Shown here piece after piece: positions 40,695 to 53,298 of a stretch of DNA of 64,000 nucleotides. The notes under the pieces are model-generated. The model was not told the origin of the DNA, did no database searches, and saw only the letters and a program-made list of their open reading frames with translations. Source of the DNA: Stutzerimonas stutzeri (GTDB lineage: Bacteria; Pseudomonadota; Gammaproteobacteria; Pseudomonadales; Pseudomonadaceae); the NCBI RefSeq assembly GCF_000952685.1, contig NZ_JYHV01000026.1, positions 1 through 64,000 of the forward strand, given 5' to 3'. The position numbers were made by a program, and so were the translations under genes. How positions within the stretch are numbered: position 1 is the first letter of the stretch; every line of letters starts with the position of its first letter.

Positions 40695-41828
40695 ATGAGT
40701 ACGTTGAATGACGAATTCCCTCAGATCGAAGGTTTGCGATACCTGAATCACGCCGCTGTCGCACCCTGGCCTCGACGGGCAACTGAAGCCGTGACCGCCT
40801 TTGCACAACAGAACATGGCGCTCGGCGCGCGGGACTATCCCCAATGGCTGGCAGTCGAAAGCCAATTACGTGATCGCTTGGCCAGGATGCTCAACGCACC
40901 GACATCGGCCGATATCGCGCTGGTCAAGAACACGTCGGAAGCGCTGTCATTCGTAGCCTTTGGCCTGGACTGGGGCGCCGGCGACCAGATCGTCATCAGT
41001 GACGAAGAGTTTCCGTCCAACCGGGTCGTCTGGGAGGCTTTGCAACCTCAGGGCGTGGAAGTGATACAAGTCAGCCTCAAGGGCGACGATCCGGAAGCCG
41101 CGCTCCTGGCTGCCTGCGGACCCAAGGTACGCCTCATGGCAATCAGCGCCGTACAGTACGCCAGCGGCCTACGGCTCGATCTGCCCCGCCTAGGCGAAGG
41201 CTGCGAGCAGCGCGGTGTGTTGTTGTGCATCGATGCGATCCAACAGCTCGGCGCACTCGCTTTCGACGTCCAGCAATACCGGTGCGCCTTCGCGATGGCC
41301 GATGGGCATAAATGGCTATTGGGACCGGAGGGCCTCGGCGTCTTTTACTGCCGCAGCGATCTGCGCGCCAGACTGAAGCTCCACGAATACGGCTGGCATA
41401 TGCTCGAACATGCAGGCGACTACGACCGCAGCGACTGGCAGCCAGCCCGCAGTGCCCGCCGCTTCGAGTGTGGCAGCCCGAATATGCTCGGTGCCATGGC
41501 GTTGGATGCCAGCCTTTCGTTGCTCGAAGAGATTGGCATGAGCGAGGTGAGCCGAGCGCTAGCCGAACGCATCGATCACCTGCAACATGAGCTGGCGGCC
41601 ATGCCCGGCATCGAGTTATTGAGCCCAACCGACCCGTTTCGGCAGGCCGGCATCATGACCTTCAGAGCCAATGGCTGGGAAAACGCAGCGCTGTTCCAGC
41701 AGCTCAAGGCCGAGCAGATCGTCTGTGCCCTTCGTGGTGGTGGTATACGGCTCTCGCCCCATTTCTACACGCGCCCTGATGTCATCGAGCAGACATTGAC
41801 GGTGGTTCGCGGCCTGCTTGCAAAGTGA
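40695..41828 (+). CDS. Class V aminotransferase-fold PLP enzyme
   Basis: A 377-residue PLP enzyme. Lys206 in ADGHKWLLGPEG binds PLP. The position where cysteine desulfurases carry their catalytic Cys reads GGGIRLSPHFYTRPD, so it is not a desulfurase. The sequence resembles the isopenicillin N epimerase/kynureninase-like branch. The substrate is unknown. ATG at 40695 lacks an obvious ribosome site. It is divergent from the TetR gene and ends about 170 bp before a terminator. Confidence 0.85.
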   Translation: MSTLNDEFPQIEGLRYLNHAAVAPWPRRATEAVTAFAQQNMALGARDYPQWLAVESQLRDRLARMLNAPTSADIALVKNTSEALSFVAFGLDWGAGDQIVISDEEFPSNRVVWEALQPQGVEVIQVSLKGDDPEAALLAACGPKVRLMAISAVQYASGLRLDLPRLGEGCEQRGVLLCIDAIQQLGALAFDVQQYRCAFAMADGHKWLLGPEGLGVFYCRSDLRARLKLHEYGWHMLEHAGDYDRSDWQPARSARRFECGSPNMLGAMALDASLSLLEEIGMSEVSRALAERIDHLQHELAAMPGIELLSPTDPFRQAGIMTFRANGWENAALFQQLKAEQIVCALRGGGIRLSPHFYTRPDVIEQTLTVVRGLLAK

Positions 41829-41996
41829 GCGATCAAGGTGCGCGTAACTATTCCAAATCCGTTTTAAAAAGCGCATGAATCGCCCGGCAAAGTTGCCGAT
41901 CCGGGCCAATACTTCAGGCACTGGCCGCGCAATCCCCCCAATGCTCGGCCAGCTGAGGGAGCGAGGAACGTGACCTCAAACTCCTAATGGTCTTGG

Positions 41997-42026
41997 CCCG
42001 GCTCCTCGCGACGCCGGGTTTTTTTT
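41997..42026 (+). terminator. Rho-independent terminator
   Basis: Stem CCCGGC/GCCGGG (41997-42002 and 42013-42018) followed by eight T residues on the plus strand. It lies about 170 bp past the aminotransferase stop and 30 bp from the convergent permease stop. Confidence 0.75.
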
Positions 42027-42054
42027 GGCTGGCGATAGCAACATGCTTTAGCAA

Positions 42055-43452
42055 TCAGCCAGGCGCGGCGCGCCGACTGGAAAGCCGAAGCCGGAAGCAC
42101 ACCCAGATGAACAGGACCCAGATCGGGATGGCAATGATCGAGGTACGTAGCCCCGGCATCGAGAGCATGATCGCCGCAATCAGTGCCACGAAAGCCAAGC
42201 ACAGGTAGTTGCTGAAAGGGCACCAGAAAGCCTTGAACGAGGGATCGATACGCTGCGCTGTCATTGCTCTGCGAAACTTCAAGTGTGCGAGGCTGATCAT
42301 CGCCCAATTGATCAGCAGCGCCGCGACCACGAGTGACATGAGCAACTCAAGGGCCGTCTGGGGTAACAGGTAGTTCACCAGCACGCAGAGCATCGTCACG
42401 AGAGCAGAGAGCGCGATTGCCAGAACCGGGACCCCACGACGGTTCACCATCATTAGCACCCTGGGTGCATCGCCCTGCTCAGCCAGACCGTAGAGCATCC
42501 GGCTGTTGCAATAGACACCGCTGTTGTAGACCGAGAGGGCCGCGGTCAGCACCACGAAGTTGAGAATATGTGCCGCAGTGTCGCTACCGATCAACGAGAA
42601 GATCTGCACGAAAGGACTACCGCTGTAAGGATCGCCGGCAGATCCCAGGGTTTCCAGCAACGTGTCCCAGGGGTACAGCGCCAGCAGGACGCTCAGCGCG
42701 CCGATATAGAAGATCAGGATGCGGTAGACGACTTGGTTGATAGCCTTTGGGATGACGGTCTTCGGATCCGATGCTTCAGCGGCGGTAATCCCCACCAACT
42801 CCAGCCCACCGAAGGAAAACATGATGATTGCCAGCGCCATGACCATCCCGCTTACGCCGTTGGGGAAGAATCCACCATGGCTCCACAGGTTGCTGAAGCT
42901 GGCCTGCTTACCGCCCTCCCCGCTCAGCAGCAAATACAGACCCAGCGCGATCATGCCGACAATGGCGCCAACCTTGATGATCGCGAACCAGAACTCGGTC
43001 TCGCCGAACGTTTTCACGTTCACCAGATTGATGAGATTGATCAGCACGAAAAAGGCCGACGCGGTGGCCCAGGTCGGCACCTCGGGCCACCAGAACTGCA
43101 CGTATTTGCCGACTGCCGTCAGTTCGGCCATTCCTACGAGCACGTAGAGCACCCAATAATTCCAGCCGGAAAGAAAACCGGCATAAGGCGTCCAGTATTT
43201 GTGGGCGAAATGGCTGAAGGAACCCGCGACCGGCTCCTCGACGATCATCTCGCCAAGCTGACGCATGATCAGGAAAGCGATCAGCCCGCCAATGGCGTAG
43301 CCCAGAATCATCGACGGCCCCGCACTGCGGAGCACGCCGGCCGAACCGAGGAAAAGCCCCGTGCCGATGGCGCCTCCGAGCGCGATCAGCTGGATATGGC
43401 GATTTTGCAGGCCGCGCTGAAGCGGCCCGGTACGCAGCGTCTCGCTGGACAT
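42055..43452 (-). CDS. Amino-acid permease, APC superfamily (AroP-like)
   Basis: Polytopic transporter with 12 predicted helices. The N-terminal signature HIQLIALGGAIGTGLFLGSAG and the MRQLGEMIVEEPVAGSFSHFA segment are those of the amino acid transporter family of AroP, PheP and ProY. Aromatic amino acids are the best guess for substrate but this is not certain. I prefer ATG at 43452 (465 residues), preceded by AAGGTGA; the ATG at 43497 has no ribosome site. It stands downstream of tatD. Confidence 0.88.
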   Translation of the reverse strand: MSSETLRTGPLQRGLQNRHIQLIALGGAIGTGLFLGSAGVLRSAGPSMILGYAIGGLIAFLIMRQLGEMIVEEPVAGSFSHFAHKYWTPYAGFLSGWNYWVLYVLVGMAELTAVGKYVQFWWPEVPTWATASAFFVLINLINLVNVKTFGETEFWFAIIKVGAIVGMIALGLYLLLSGEGGKQASFSNLWSHGGFFPNGVSGMVMALAIIMFSFGGLELVGITAAEASDPKTVIPKAINQVVYRILIFYIGALSVLLALYPWDTLLETLGSAGDPYSGSPFVQIFSLIGSDTAAHILNFVVLTAALSVYNSGVYCNSRMLYGLAEQGDAPRVLMMVNRRGVPVLAIALSALVTMLCVLVNYLLPQTALELLMSLVVAALLINWAMISLAHLKFRRAMTAQRIDPSFKAFWCPFSNYLCLAFVALIAAIMLSMPGLRTSIIAIPIWVLFIWVCFRLRLSSRRAAPG

Positions 43453-43530
43453 GGCGTCACCTTGATAGGTCTGTGACGAGGAAGCGGTCCGGCTCATGAC
43501 AGTGATACGGAGCCGAGTTGAACCCTCGTA

Positions 43531-43558
43531 TCCGCATGCCGGGGTTCAGGCATGCGGA
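43531..43558 (-). other. Inverted repeat upstream of the permease
   Basis: A perfect 10-bp inverted repeat, TCCGCATGCC/GGCATGCGGA (43531-43540 and 43549-43558), with an 8-nt loop. It is about 80 bp upstream of the permease start and 75 bp past the tatD stop. No T-run follows. It could be a leader hairpin or an operator. Confidence 0.55.
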
Positions 43559-43633
43559 CCGAAGCGGCGCGGATTGTACACGCCATTGGACGACGAGGCT
43601 TGAAGGGCACGCGCCTTCGAGCGGCAACCTCGC

Positions 43634-44419
43634 TCAGCCCTTGACCCGGGTCAACGGGAAGAGTCGCTTGAAGTTATCCGTGGTCTGCTCGGCGAAGACG
43701 TCGAAATCGACACCACGTAACTGTGCCAGAAACTCGGCGACCTCGCGCACGTACTGCGGTAGGTTCGGTTTGCCCCGATAGGGGATCGGCGCCAGGTAGG
43801 GCGAATCGGTCTCGACCAGCAAGCGATCCGTCGGCACGCGGCGGGCCACGTCTCGCAACGCATCGGCATTGCGGAAGGTCACGATTCCGGAGAGCGAGAT
43901 GTAGAAGCCCAGATCCAGCGCCGCCTTGGCCATGTCCCAATCTTCGGTGAAGCAATGCAATACGCCGGCTTGTGGCAGTGCCGCTTCGCGAAGCAGCGCC
44001 AGCGTGTCGGCACGGGCCGCCCGCGTGTGAACGATTACCGGTTTGCCGCAGACTTGGGCGGCCTCCAGGTGCAGGCGGAAGGACTGCTGCTGCAACTCGG
44101 CGGCTTCGGGCTCGTAATGATAGTCGAGGCCGGTTTCGCCAATCGCCACCACGCCTGGCCCATCCAGCTCTTGCAGCAGCCAGTCCAGTGCAGGTTCGGC
44201 ACCGGGCTCGAGATCCAACGGATGCACGCCTACCGAACAGTCGACATCGTCATAGCGTTGCGCAAGCGCCTTGACCGCCGCGGTATTCTCGACGCTAACA
44301 CCAATACAAAGAAAATGCCCGACACCACGCTGACGCGCAGCATTCAGCGCGGCATCAAGAGAACCGCCGTGCACGGCAAGATCAAGGCGATCGAGGTGGC
44401 AATGCGAGTCAACCAACAT
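43634..44419 (-). CDS. TatD family hydrolase
   Basis: Metal-dependent hydrolase of the TatD/YcfH type; E. coli members have DNase activity. Metal-binding motifs are DSHCHLD (4-10), GETGLDYHYEPE (about 96-107), VIVHTRAA and the C-terminal ETDSPYLAP. Length is 261. It follows pilZ on the same strand with a 125-bp gap, as in P. aeruginosa. Confidence 0.92.
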   Translation of the reverse strand: MLVDSHCHLDRLDLAVHGGSLDAALNAARQRGVGHFLCIGVSVENTAAVKALAQRYDDVDCSVGVHPLDLEPGAEPALDWLLQELDGPGVVAIGETGLDYHYEPEAAELQQQSFRLHLEAAQVCGKPVIVHTRAARADTLALLREAALPQAGVLHCFTEDWDMAKAALDLGFYISLSGIVTFRNADALRDVARRVPTDRLLVETDSPYLAPIPYRGKPNLPQYVREVAEFLAQLRGVDFDVFAEQTTDNFKRLFPLTRVKG

Positions 44420-44544
44420 GGCGAATTACCCAAACAGAAAACGCGCCATTGTAGAGCAAAGCAACCGAGAGGTCGCAGACCGACCAGATGCAGGTGGGCG
44501 TCGCTAGAGGCAAAAAGCCGCCAAGCGATCTTCGCAACTGCGGC

Positions 44545-44901
44545 TTACATGGTGTGTGTTGGCCGATCGGACTTCATCGCCCCGGCCAGATAGGTTTCAA
44601 TCTTGTTGCGGGCAGTCGAATCGCCCTCGTTGAACTGGACGCCGACGCCAGCGGCCCGGTTTCCCTGTGCGCCCTTGGGGGTAATCCATACGACCTTGCC
44701 GGCGACGGGGATCTTTTCAGGCTCGTCCATCAGGCTCAGCAGCATGAAGACTTCATCACCGAGCTTGTAGCTCTTGTTAGTAGGAATGAACAAGCCACCA
44801 TGCTTGATGAACGGCATGTATGCCGCATAGAGCACCGACTTATCCTTGATGGTCAGGGACAGAATGCCGTTACGCGGACCAAGGTTTGCAGGCAGGCTCA
44901 T
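44545..44901 (-). CDS. pilZ: Type IV pilus assembly protein PilZ
   Basis: The founding PilZ protein, needed for type IV pilus biogenesis. The 118-residue sequence (MSLPANLGPRNGILSLTIKD) matches the Pseudomonas protein. It lacks the RxxxR and D/NxSxxG motifs that bind cyclic di-GMP, which is known for this PilZ. It is 31 bp after holB in a run with tmk and mltG, a conserved order, while other pil genes are elsewhere. Confidence 0.95.
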   Translation of the reverse strand: MSLPANLGPRNGILSLTIKDKSVLYAAYMPFIKHGGLFIPTNKSYKLGDEVFMLLSLMDEPEKIPVAGKVVWITPKGAQGNRAAGVGVQFNEGDSTARNKIETYLAGAMKSDRPTHTM

Positions 44902-44932
44902 GCGGTATTCCTAACAACAGTTCCGATGGATT

Positions 44933-47607
<2,675 letters not shown>

Positions 47608-47611
<4 letters not shown>

Positions 47612-48429
47612 GAATTACTCGACAGATCAGCTACCAGACATTGAAGTTTACGTGTGAGCGGACCCACCGGCCATACGCTGGCTCCCAATTGCCGAACAGG
47701 CCAGATGCCATAAAGGCTGTTGCAAACGAAAACCTCATCCGCACCGACCAGCTGTCCGAGCGATACGTCATCTATCTTGCTCTGAATCCCCGACTGTCGC
47801 GCTCGCTCAAGGATTTCCTCACGCATCACACCAGCCACACCACAACGGTGAAGTGATGGCGTCAACAGTACACCGGACTCCACGATGAAGAGGTTACTGA
47901 ACACAGCCTCCACCACGCGTCCGGACGTATCACGCATCAAGCCCTCCGCGAAGGTGGAATCCTGCCATTCGGCACGCGCCAACACCTGTTCCAGCCGATT
48001 GAGATGTTTCAGCCCGGCCAAAGCTGGCTGCTCAGCGAGGCGAGTCGCACAGGCATACAAGCGCACCCCTCGCTCGCGGTGCCCGACGGGATGATCTGGC
48101 AGTGGCGAGCCCAGCAGTACCGTGCGCGGCTGGCAGGTAGCCGGTGGGCCGTAGCCGCGCTTTCCGTCACCACGGGTCAGAATCAGCTTGGCTACGCCAG
48201 TACCAAGCGCCGCGCTGAAGGCGGTAATTTGTGCGCGAAGAGCTGTCAGATCAGCTGGAATAGCGAAACGTTGGCATCCAAGACCGAGACGATCCAGATG
48301 ACGATCGAGAAGCTGCGGCGAACCGCTGACTACCTTGATGGTCTCGAACAGACCATCGCCGTACGCAAGCCCCCGATCATGAACGGGCAGCCCTTCAGCG
48401 GGCCGTCCGTCCACCCAACTCAATGTCAC
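47608..48429 (-). CDS. pabC: Aminodeoxychorismate lyase PabC
   Basis: PLP class IV enzyme that makes 4-aminobenzoate for folate. The conserved [17 protein letters not shown] (about 16-32) and the PLP lysine in [17 protein letters not shown] (about 140) identify it, and [16 protein letters not shown] is typical near the C-terminus. Length is 273. It overlaps fabF by 4 nt. Confidence 0.94.
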
Positions 48430-49670
48430 TCGACGAACCGACGGAAAACCAGTGAGCCGTTGGTGCCGCCAAAACCAAAGGAATTGGAAACGGCGACATC
48501 AATTGTCCTGGGTTTAGCTTCGTGCGGCACGAAGTCCAGATCGCATCCTTCATCGGGCTCATCGAGGTTGATCGTTGGCGGAGCCACCTGATCGCGAATG
48601 GCAAGCACGCTGAATATCGCCTCGACAGCGCCGGCGGCACCCAGCAAGTGGCCAACCATCGATTTAGTCGAGCTGACCGACAGCTCGTAGGCGTGACTGC
48701 CGAACACTGTCTTTATCGCAGCGGCCTCCGCCTTGTCGCCGGCAGGCGTGGAGGTGCCGTGCGCATTGATATAGTCCACCTGTGCCGCATCGAGCTTGGC
48801 GTCCACAATTGCGCTGCGAATGCAGCGAGCCGCACCCGCACCATCATCCGGCGGCGAGGTCATGTGAAAGGCATCGGCGCTCATACCGAAACCGATCAGT
48901 TCGGCATAAATTTTCGCGCCACGCGCTTTGGCGTGCTCCAGCTCTTCCAGAACCAGCGCGCCAGCGCCGTCCGACAAAACAAAGCCGTCCCGGCCCTTGT
49001 CCCACGGACGGCTAGCTGCAGCCGGATCGTCATTGCGGGTGGACAATGCTCGAGCAGCAGCGAATCCGCCGATGCCGAGACCACTGGCTGCCATTTCCGA
49101 ACCACCCGCGACCATCACGTCCGCCTCGCCATAGGCGATATTGCGCGCCGCCATGCCGATGCAATGCGTTCCTGTGGTGCATGCCGTAGCGATGGCATAG
49201 TTCGGACCTTGCAGTCCCAGGTGGATCGATAGAAAGCCGGACACCATGTTGATGATCGAACCCGGCACAAAAAAAGGCGAAATACGCCGTGGTCCTTGTT
49301 CGATCAATGCCTTGCAGCTGTTTTCGATATTGGTCAGGCCGCCAATACCCGACCCCATCGCGACACCGATGCGTTCGCGATTAGCGTCGGTGATTTCCAG
49401 CCCGGAATCGCGCACCGCTTGAAAACTGGCCGCTAAACCGTATTGGATGAAAAGATCGAGTTTGCGAGCTTCTTTCGCTGGCAGATATTGCTCGACGTCG
49501 AAATTCTTGACCGATCCGCCAAAGCGCGTGGAGTAGGCGGAAAGATCCATATGTTCTATCAGGCCGATGCCACTGCGGCCGGCGAGAATCCCCTGCCAGC
49601 TGCTTGGCACATCGTTACCCAGCGGCGATAGCATGCCCATCCCGGTGACTACGACGCGTCTACGCGACAC
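48426..49670 (-). CDS. fabF: 3-oxoacyl-ACP synthase II FabF
   Basis: Elongating condensing enzyme of type II fatty-acid synthesis. The start is GTG at 49670 ([18 protein letters not shown]), with AAGGAG 7 nt upstream, giving 414 residues; the longer frame to 49760 runs into the terminator region. Catalytic Cys in ATACTTGTH (about 164), His in [11 protein letters not shown] (about 305) and His in [12 protein letters not shown] (about 342) form the Cys-His-His triad. Confidence 0.96.
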   Translation of the reverse strand: MSRRRVVVTGMGMLSPLGNDVPSSWQGILAGRSGIGLIEHMDLSAYSTRFGGSVKNFDVEQYLPAKEARKLDLFIQYGLAASFQAVRDSGLEITDANRERIGVAMGSGIGGLTNIENSCKALIEQGPRRISPFFVPGSIINMVSGFLSIHLGLQGPNYAIATACTTGTHCIGMAARNIAYGEADVMVAGGSEMAASGLGIGGFAAARALSTRNDDPAAASRPWDKGRDGFVLSDGAGALVLEELEHAKARGAKIYAELIGFGMSADAFHMTSPPDDGAGAARCIRSAIVDAKLDAAQVDYINAHGTSTPAGDKAEAAAIKTVFGSHAYELSVSSTKSMVGHLLGAAGAVEAIFSVLAIRDQVAPPTINLDEPDEGCDLDFVPHEAKPRTIDVAVSNSFGFGGTNGSLVFRRFVE

Positions 49671-49783
49671 AGCAATTCTCCTTACGTTTATTCGACCTGC
49701 TCTGCTCCGCCAGCACGCCAACGAGCAAGAACCAGCCATCAGACTCGCGCGCAGGGGCACGACCAGCTGAATACAACTAACTC

Positions 49784-49821
49784 AAACAAAAGCCGCACTG
49801 CCCGTTCAAGGCAGTGCGGCT
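49784..49821 (-). terminator. Terminator/attenuator between acpP and fabF
   Basis: A 12-bp perfect stem, AGCCGCACTGCC/GGCAGTGCGGCT (49791-49802 and 49810-49821), with a 7-nt loop. On the minus strand TTTTGTTTG follows. It begins 26 bp past the acpP stop. It probably ends most acpP transcripts, allowing far more acyl carrier protein than FabF from one operon. Confidence 0.85.
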
Positions 49822-49846
49822 TACTGGTTCGAAGCAGGATTACAAC

Positions 49847-50083
49847 TTACTGCGCGTGCGCGTTGATGTAATCGATAGCTTCTTGAACAGTGGTGATTTT
49901 CTCGGCCTGCTCGTCCGGGATTTCAGTCTCGAATTCCTCTTCCAGAGCCATCACCAGCTCAACGGTGTCAAGGGAGTCGGCACCCAGGTCTTCGACGAAG
50001 GAAGCGCTGTTGGTAACTTCCTCTTCTTTGACGCCAAGTTGCTCGGCAACGATTTTCTTGACGCGTTCTTCGATGGTGCTCAT
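49847..50083 (-). CDS. acpP: Acyl carrier protein AcpP
   Basis: The 78-residue carrier of fatty-acid synthesis. Ser37 in [10 protein letters not shown] receives the 4'-phosphopantetheine arm. The strongly acidic sequence ([17 protein letters not shown]) is nearly invariant in pseudomonads. It has its own promoter (50134-50161) and a strong terminator downstream. Confidence 0.98.
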
Positions 50084-50133
50084 ACCTTGTTTTCACTCCT
50101 ATGGAAAAATCAGGCAGCTGGTCTGCGCGGTAG

Positions 50134-50161
50134 TGTATAGAAAGCGTTTTCCGCATTTCAA
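50134..50161 (-). promoter_or_regulatory. acpP promoter
   Basis: On the minus strand TTGAAA (50161-50156) and TATACA (50139-50134) are separated by 16 nt. The predicted start near 50127 gives a leader of about 44 nt with an AGGAG site. This fits the high, separate expression expected of acpP. Confidence 0.65.
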
Positions 50162-50273
50162 GCTGAAAGCGGGCAAGCATGAGCCGGCTTTCAACCATCT
50201 GTCTATAAACAAACCGCAGTTTTATAACGAACTAACCAGCCGTTATGACTGCATACATGCATTGGGCGTCACA

Positions 50274-51017
50274 TTAGCTCATGTACATACCGCCATTCAC
50301 CGGTACCGTAGCACCGGTGACATAGGCGGCGCCGTCAGAAGCTAGGAAGGCGACGACCTTAGCAATCTCTTCCGCTTGCCCAAGACGCCCCAATGGGATC
50401 TGCCCTAGCAATGCGTCACGCTGAGCTTCGGGAAGCTCTCGCGTCATGTCAGTATCAATGAAGCCCGGCGCCACGGCATTGACCGTGATACCGCGCGAAC
50501 CGACCTCACGGGCCAGTGCTCGGCTGAAACCTTCAAGTCCGGCTTTGGCTGCGGCGTAGTTTACCTGCCCAGCGTTGCCCATGGCACCTACCACGGAACC
50601 GATGCTGATAATTCGCCCCCAGCGCGCCTTGGTCATGCCACGCAGGACACCTTTGGTCAGACGGTACAGGCTGCTGAGATTGGTATTGATCACATCATGC
50701 CATTCATCGTCTTTCATCCGCAGCATCAGGTTATCGCGCGTGATGCCCGCGTTATTCACGAGAATAGCCGGCTGGCCGAGGTGCTGCTGAATATGCTCCA
50801 GCGTAGTCGCGACGGACTCATCGCTGGTAACATCCAGCACCAATCCAGCACCTTCGATGCCGTTTTCCTTGAGCGTTTCGGCGATGCGCTCGGCGCCCGA
50901 CGAAGAAGTCGCCGTGCCAATCACGATGGCGCCCTGGCGACCGAGCTCCAGCGCGATGGCCTGACCGATACCGCGGCTGGCACCTGTCACCAGGGCGACC
51001 TTGCCTTGCAGACTCAT
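50274..51017 (-). CDS. fabG: 3-oxoacyl-ACP reductase FabG
   Basis: NADPH-dependent short-chain dehydrogenase of fatty-acid elongation. The cofactor loop is TGASRGIGQAIA (about 12-23), NNAGITRDNLMLRM is the FabG-specific segment, and the catalytic Ser, Tyr and Lys lie in SIGSVVGAMGNAGQVNYAAAKAG (about 138-160). Length is 247. It is 14 bp after fabD. Confidence 0.97.
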   Translation of the reverse strand: MSLQGKVALVTGASRGIGQAIALELGRQGAIVIGTATSSSGAERIAETLKENGIEGAGLVLDVTSDESVATTLEHIQQHLGQPAILVNNAGITRDNLMLRMKDDEWHDVINTNLSSLYRLTKGVLRGMTKARWGRIISIGSVVGAMGNAGQVNYAAAKAGLEGFSRALAREVGSRGITVNAVAPGFIDTDMTRELPEAQRDALLGQIPLGRLGQAEEIAKVVAFLASDGAAYVTGATVPVNGGMYMS

Positions 51018-51031
51018 AAATATCTCCTTGT

Positions 51032-51970
51032 TCAGACCAGTGCGCTACGAGTGGCAGCGAAAGCTTCTGGCGTTTCTAGATTGTAGGTATTGATGCCCTT
51101 GACGCAGCGCTTGTTGAGACCGGACAGTACCTTGCCCGGGCCACATTCGACCAGGTCGGTCACGCCCTGCGCGTTCAACGCAACAATGGTCTCGACCCAG
51201 CGAACCGGGCTGTAGAGTTGAGCTAGAAGATCATGCTTGAGCGTATCGAGATCGGATACGATCGCCGCGCTGACATTCTGGACCAACGGAATCTGAGGCG
51301 CCTGCCAGGCGGCCGCAGTGACGGAATCGGCGAAACGCTCCGCTGCAGGGCGCATCAGGGCACAATGCGACGGCACGCTGACCGGCAGCGGCATGGCGCG
51401 CTTTGCGCCCTTGGCCTTACAAATCTCGATAGCACGCTCAACGGCCGCAGCGCTGCCAGCAATTACCACCTGACCAGGCGCATTGAAATTGACGGCACTG
51501 ACCACCTCGCCCTGCGCCGCTTCGCTACAGGCCGCCAGCACATCGGCGTCATCCAGCCCGAGGATCGCTGCCATACCGCCGGAACCAGCAGGAACGGCTT
51601 GCTGCATGAGCTGGCCACGCAGCTCGACCAGCTTCACCGCATCAACGAATGGCAGGCTGCCTGCAGCGACCAAAGCAGAATATTCGCCCAGGCTATGGCC
51701 TGCGACGAACGCTGGGGTCGTTCCGCCTTCAGCCAGCCACAGGCGCCACAGCGCAATCGAAGCAGTCAGGATCGCCGGCTGAGTCTTATCGGTCTGGTTC
51801 AACTGCGCCTCTGGACCTTGCTGGGAAAGCGCCCAGAGGTCGTACCCCAGCACGGACGAAGCTTCAGCGAAGGTATCGATGACCAGGGATTGCTGGGCCC
51901 CGTGCTCGGCAAGCATGCCGAGGGACTGGGAGCCCTGCCCTGGGAAGACGAATGCAAGTGATGCGGACAT
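51032..51970 (-). CDS. fabD: Malonyl CoA-ACP transacylase FabD
   Basis: Loads malonyl groups onto acyl carrier protein. ATG at 51970 (MSASLAFVFPGQGSQSLGML) gives 312 residues. The GQGSQ motif (11-15), the nucleophile Ser in AGHSLGEYSALV (about 92) and the PVSVPSHCALM segment with the catalytic His identify it. It lies 59 bp after plsX. Confidence 0.97.
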   Translation of the reverse strand: MSASLAFVFPGQGSQSLGMLAEHGAQQSLVIDTFAEASSVLGYDLWALSQQGPEAQLNQTDKTQPAILTASIALWRLWLAEGGTTPAFVAGHSLGEYSALVAAGSLPFVDAVKLVELRGQLMQQAVPAGSGGMAAILGLDDADVLAACSEAAQGEVVSAVNFNAPGQVVIAGSAAAVERAIEICKAKGAKRAMPLPVSVPSHCALMRPAAERFADSVTAAAWQAPQIPLVQNVSAAIVSDLDTLKHDLLAQLYSPVRWVETIVALNAQGVTDLVECGPGKVLSGLNKRCVKGINTYNLETPEAFAATRSALV

Positions 51971-52029
51971 GAAACGGCTCTCTTGTGGTTGTTCGTCAGA
52001 AGAATACGCCACGGGGACGCACCGGATTG

Positions 52030-53100
52030 TCAGTTGGATGGCGAGCCGTTGGACGTGGTCACATCAGCAGCGCCTTTTACCGACCGATTGGTCACGAGCA
52101 AATGCTCGAGCCGACTGTGCAATCGCTCCGGCAGATTGTGCTCCACGTCCTGGGTTGCGCGCAGGATAGCCGACCGGAAGCCCTCAGCACCGGCGCTACC
52201 ATGACTTTTCACGACGATGCCCTGAAGCCCTAGAAAGCTGGCACCGTTGTACTGCGCCGGGCGCAGATCGGCCCGCAACTGACGCAACAGCGGCAGAGCC
52301 AGCGCCCCTACCAGACGAGAAATCAGTGAACGGCGAAAAAGCGCTTCGACGCGCAAGGCAACCAGATGCGCCAGCCCCTCGCTGGACTTGAGCAAGATAT
52401 TGCCAACGAAGCCATCACACACCGCTACGTCAGTTTCACCGCGAAACAGTCCGTCACCCTCGACGAAGCCCCGATAATTGATGTCGCCCGCCTGCTGCAG
52501 CAGCGCAGCTGCCGCTTTGACCTGCTGGTTTCCCTTGATCTCTTCGGTGCCAACATTAAGCAACGAAACGCGTGGCTGCTCGATACCAAGGCTCTGCGCA
52601 GCAACCGATCCCATCACTGCGAATTGATAGAGCTGCTCGGCAGTACAGTCCACATTTGCACCGAGATCAAGCAATAGACAGGCGCCCTCAATCGTAGGAA
52701 TCGCGGTCATCATGGCGGGTCGGTCGACCCCGGGCAATGTCTTCAATACATGACGGGCGAGCGCCATCAACGCGCCAGTATTCCCAGCGCTGACACACGC
52801 TTGAGCCTGACCGTCGCGCACCAATTCCAGCGCAACGCGCATGGACGAGCGTGGCTTGCTGCGCAATGCCTGCGTCGGACGCTCGTCCATGCCGATCACT
52901 TCGTCGGCATCGACAATCGTCAGACGCGCGCGATCCACACCCGGACGTCGAGCGATGATCTCTTCAAGAATGGAGGATGGGCCAACCAAGGCCAGGTGCA
53001 GCGAGGGGACTTCAGCCAGACAGTGGAGACTGGCCGGAACAATGCAGTGGGGACCGAAGTCCCCACCCATTGCATCGATCGCTATGATCGGAGCAGACAA
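52030..53100 (-). CDS. plsX: Phosphate acyltransferase PlsX
   Basis: Converts acyl-ACP to acyl-phosphate for phospholipid synthesis. The family start [13 protein letters not shown] (5-17) is clear, as are [13 protein letters not shown] and [13 protein letters not shown]. The only suitable start is TTG at 53100, 3 bp after the rpmF stop, giving 356 residues; the weak start probably relies on coupling to rpmF translation. Confidence 0.95.
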   Translation of the reverse strand: MSAPIIAIDAMGGDFGPHCIVPASLHCLAEVPSLHLALVGPSSILEEIIARRPGVDRARLTIVDADEVIGMDERPTQALRSKPRSSMRVALELVRDGQAQACVSAGNTGALMALARHVLKTLPGVDRPAMMTAIPTIEGACLLLDLGANVDCTAEQLYQFAVMGSVAAQSLGIEQPRVSLLNVGTEEIKGNQQVKAAAALLQQAGDINYRGFVEGDGLFRGETDVAVCDGFVGNILLKSSEGLAHLVALRVEALFRRSLISRLVGALALPLLRQLRADLRPAQYNGASFLGLQGIVVKSHGSAGAEGFRSAILRATQDVEHNLPERLHSRLEHLLVTNRSVKGAADVTTSNGSPSN

Positions 53101-53103
53101 GAC

Positions 53104-53286
53104 TTACTCGTCAGCGCCCTTGTCGATCACTTTACGACCACGGTAGAAACCTTCCGGGGAAACATGGTGGCGCAGGTGAACTTCACCGGTGCTCTTTTCC
53201 ACGGACAGGGCGTTCGGCTCGAGCGCGTCGTGCGAGCGACGCATGTCACGGGCGGAACGGGATTTTTTGTTCTGCTGAACAGCCAT
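53104..53286 (-). CDS. rpmF: 50S ribosomal protein L32
   Basis: The 60-residue L32. The basic N-terminus [22 protein letters not shown] is the family signature. Like other pseudomonad L32 proteins it lacks the CxxC zinc knuckle. ATG at 53286 is chosen over an upstream in-frame start at 53295. The yceD-rpmF-plsX-fab order is conserved. Confidence 0.97.
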   Translation of the reverse strand: MAVQQNKKSRSARDMRRSHDALEPNALSVEKSTGEVHLRHHVSPEGFYRGRKVIDKGADE

Positions 53287-53298
53287 TGGGATCAACTC

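Noticed and set aside
40695..41828. Second cysteine desulfurase forming a Fe-S cluster system
   Set aside because: The loop that should carry the catalytic Cys reads RLSPHFYT, and no scaffold or ferredoxin gene is adjacent.
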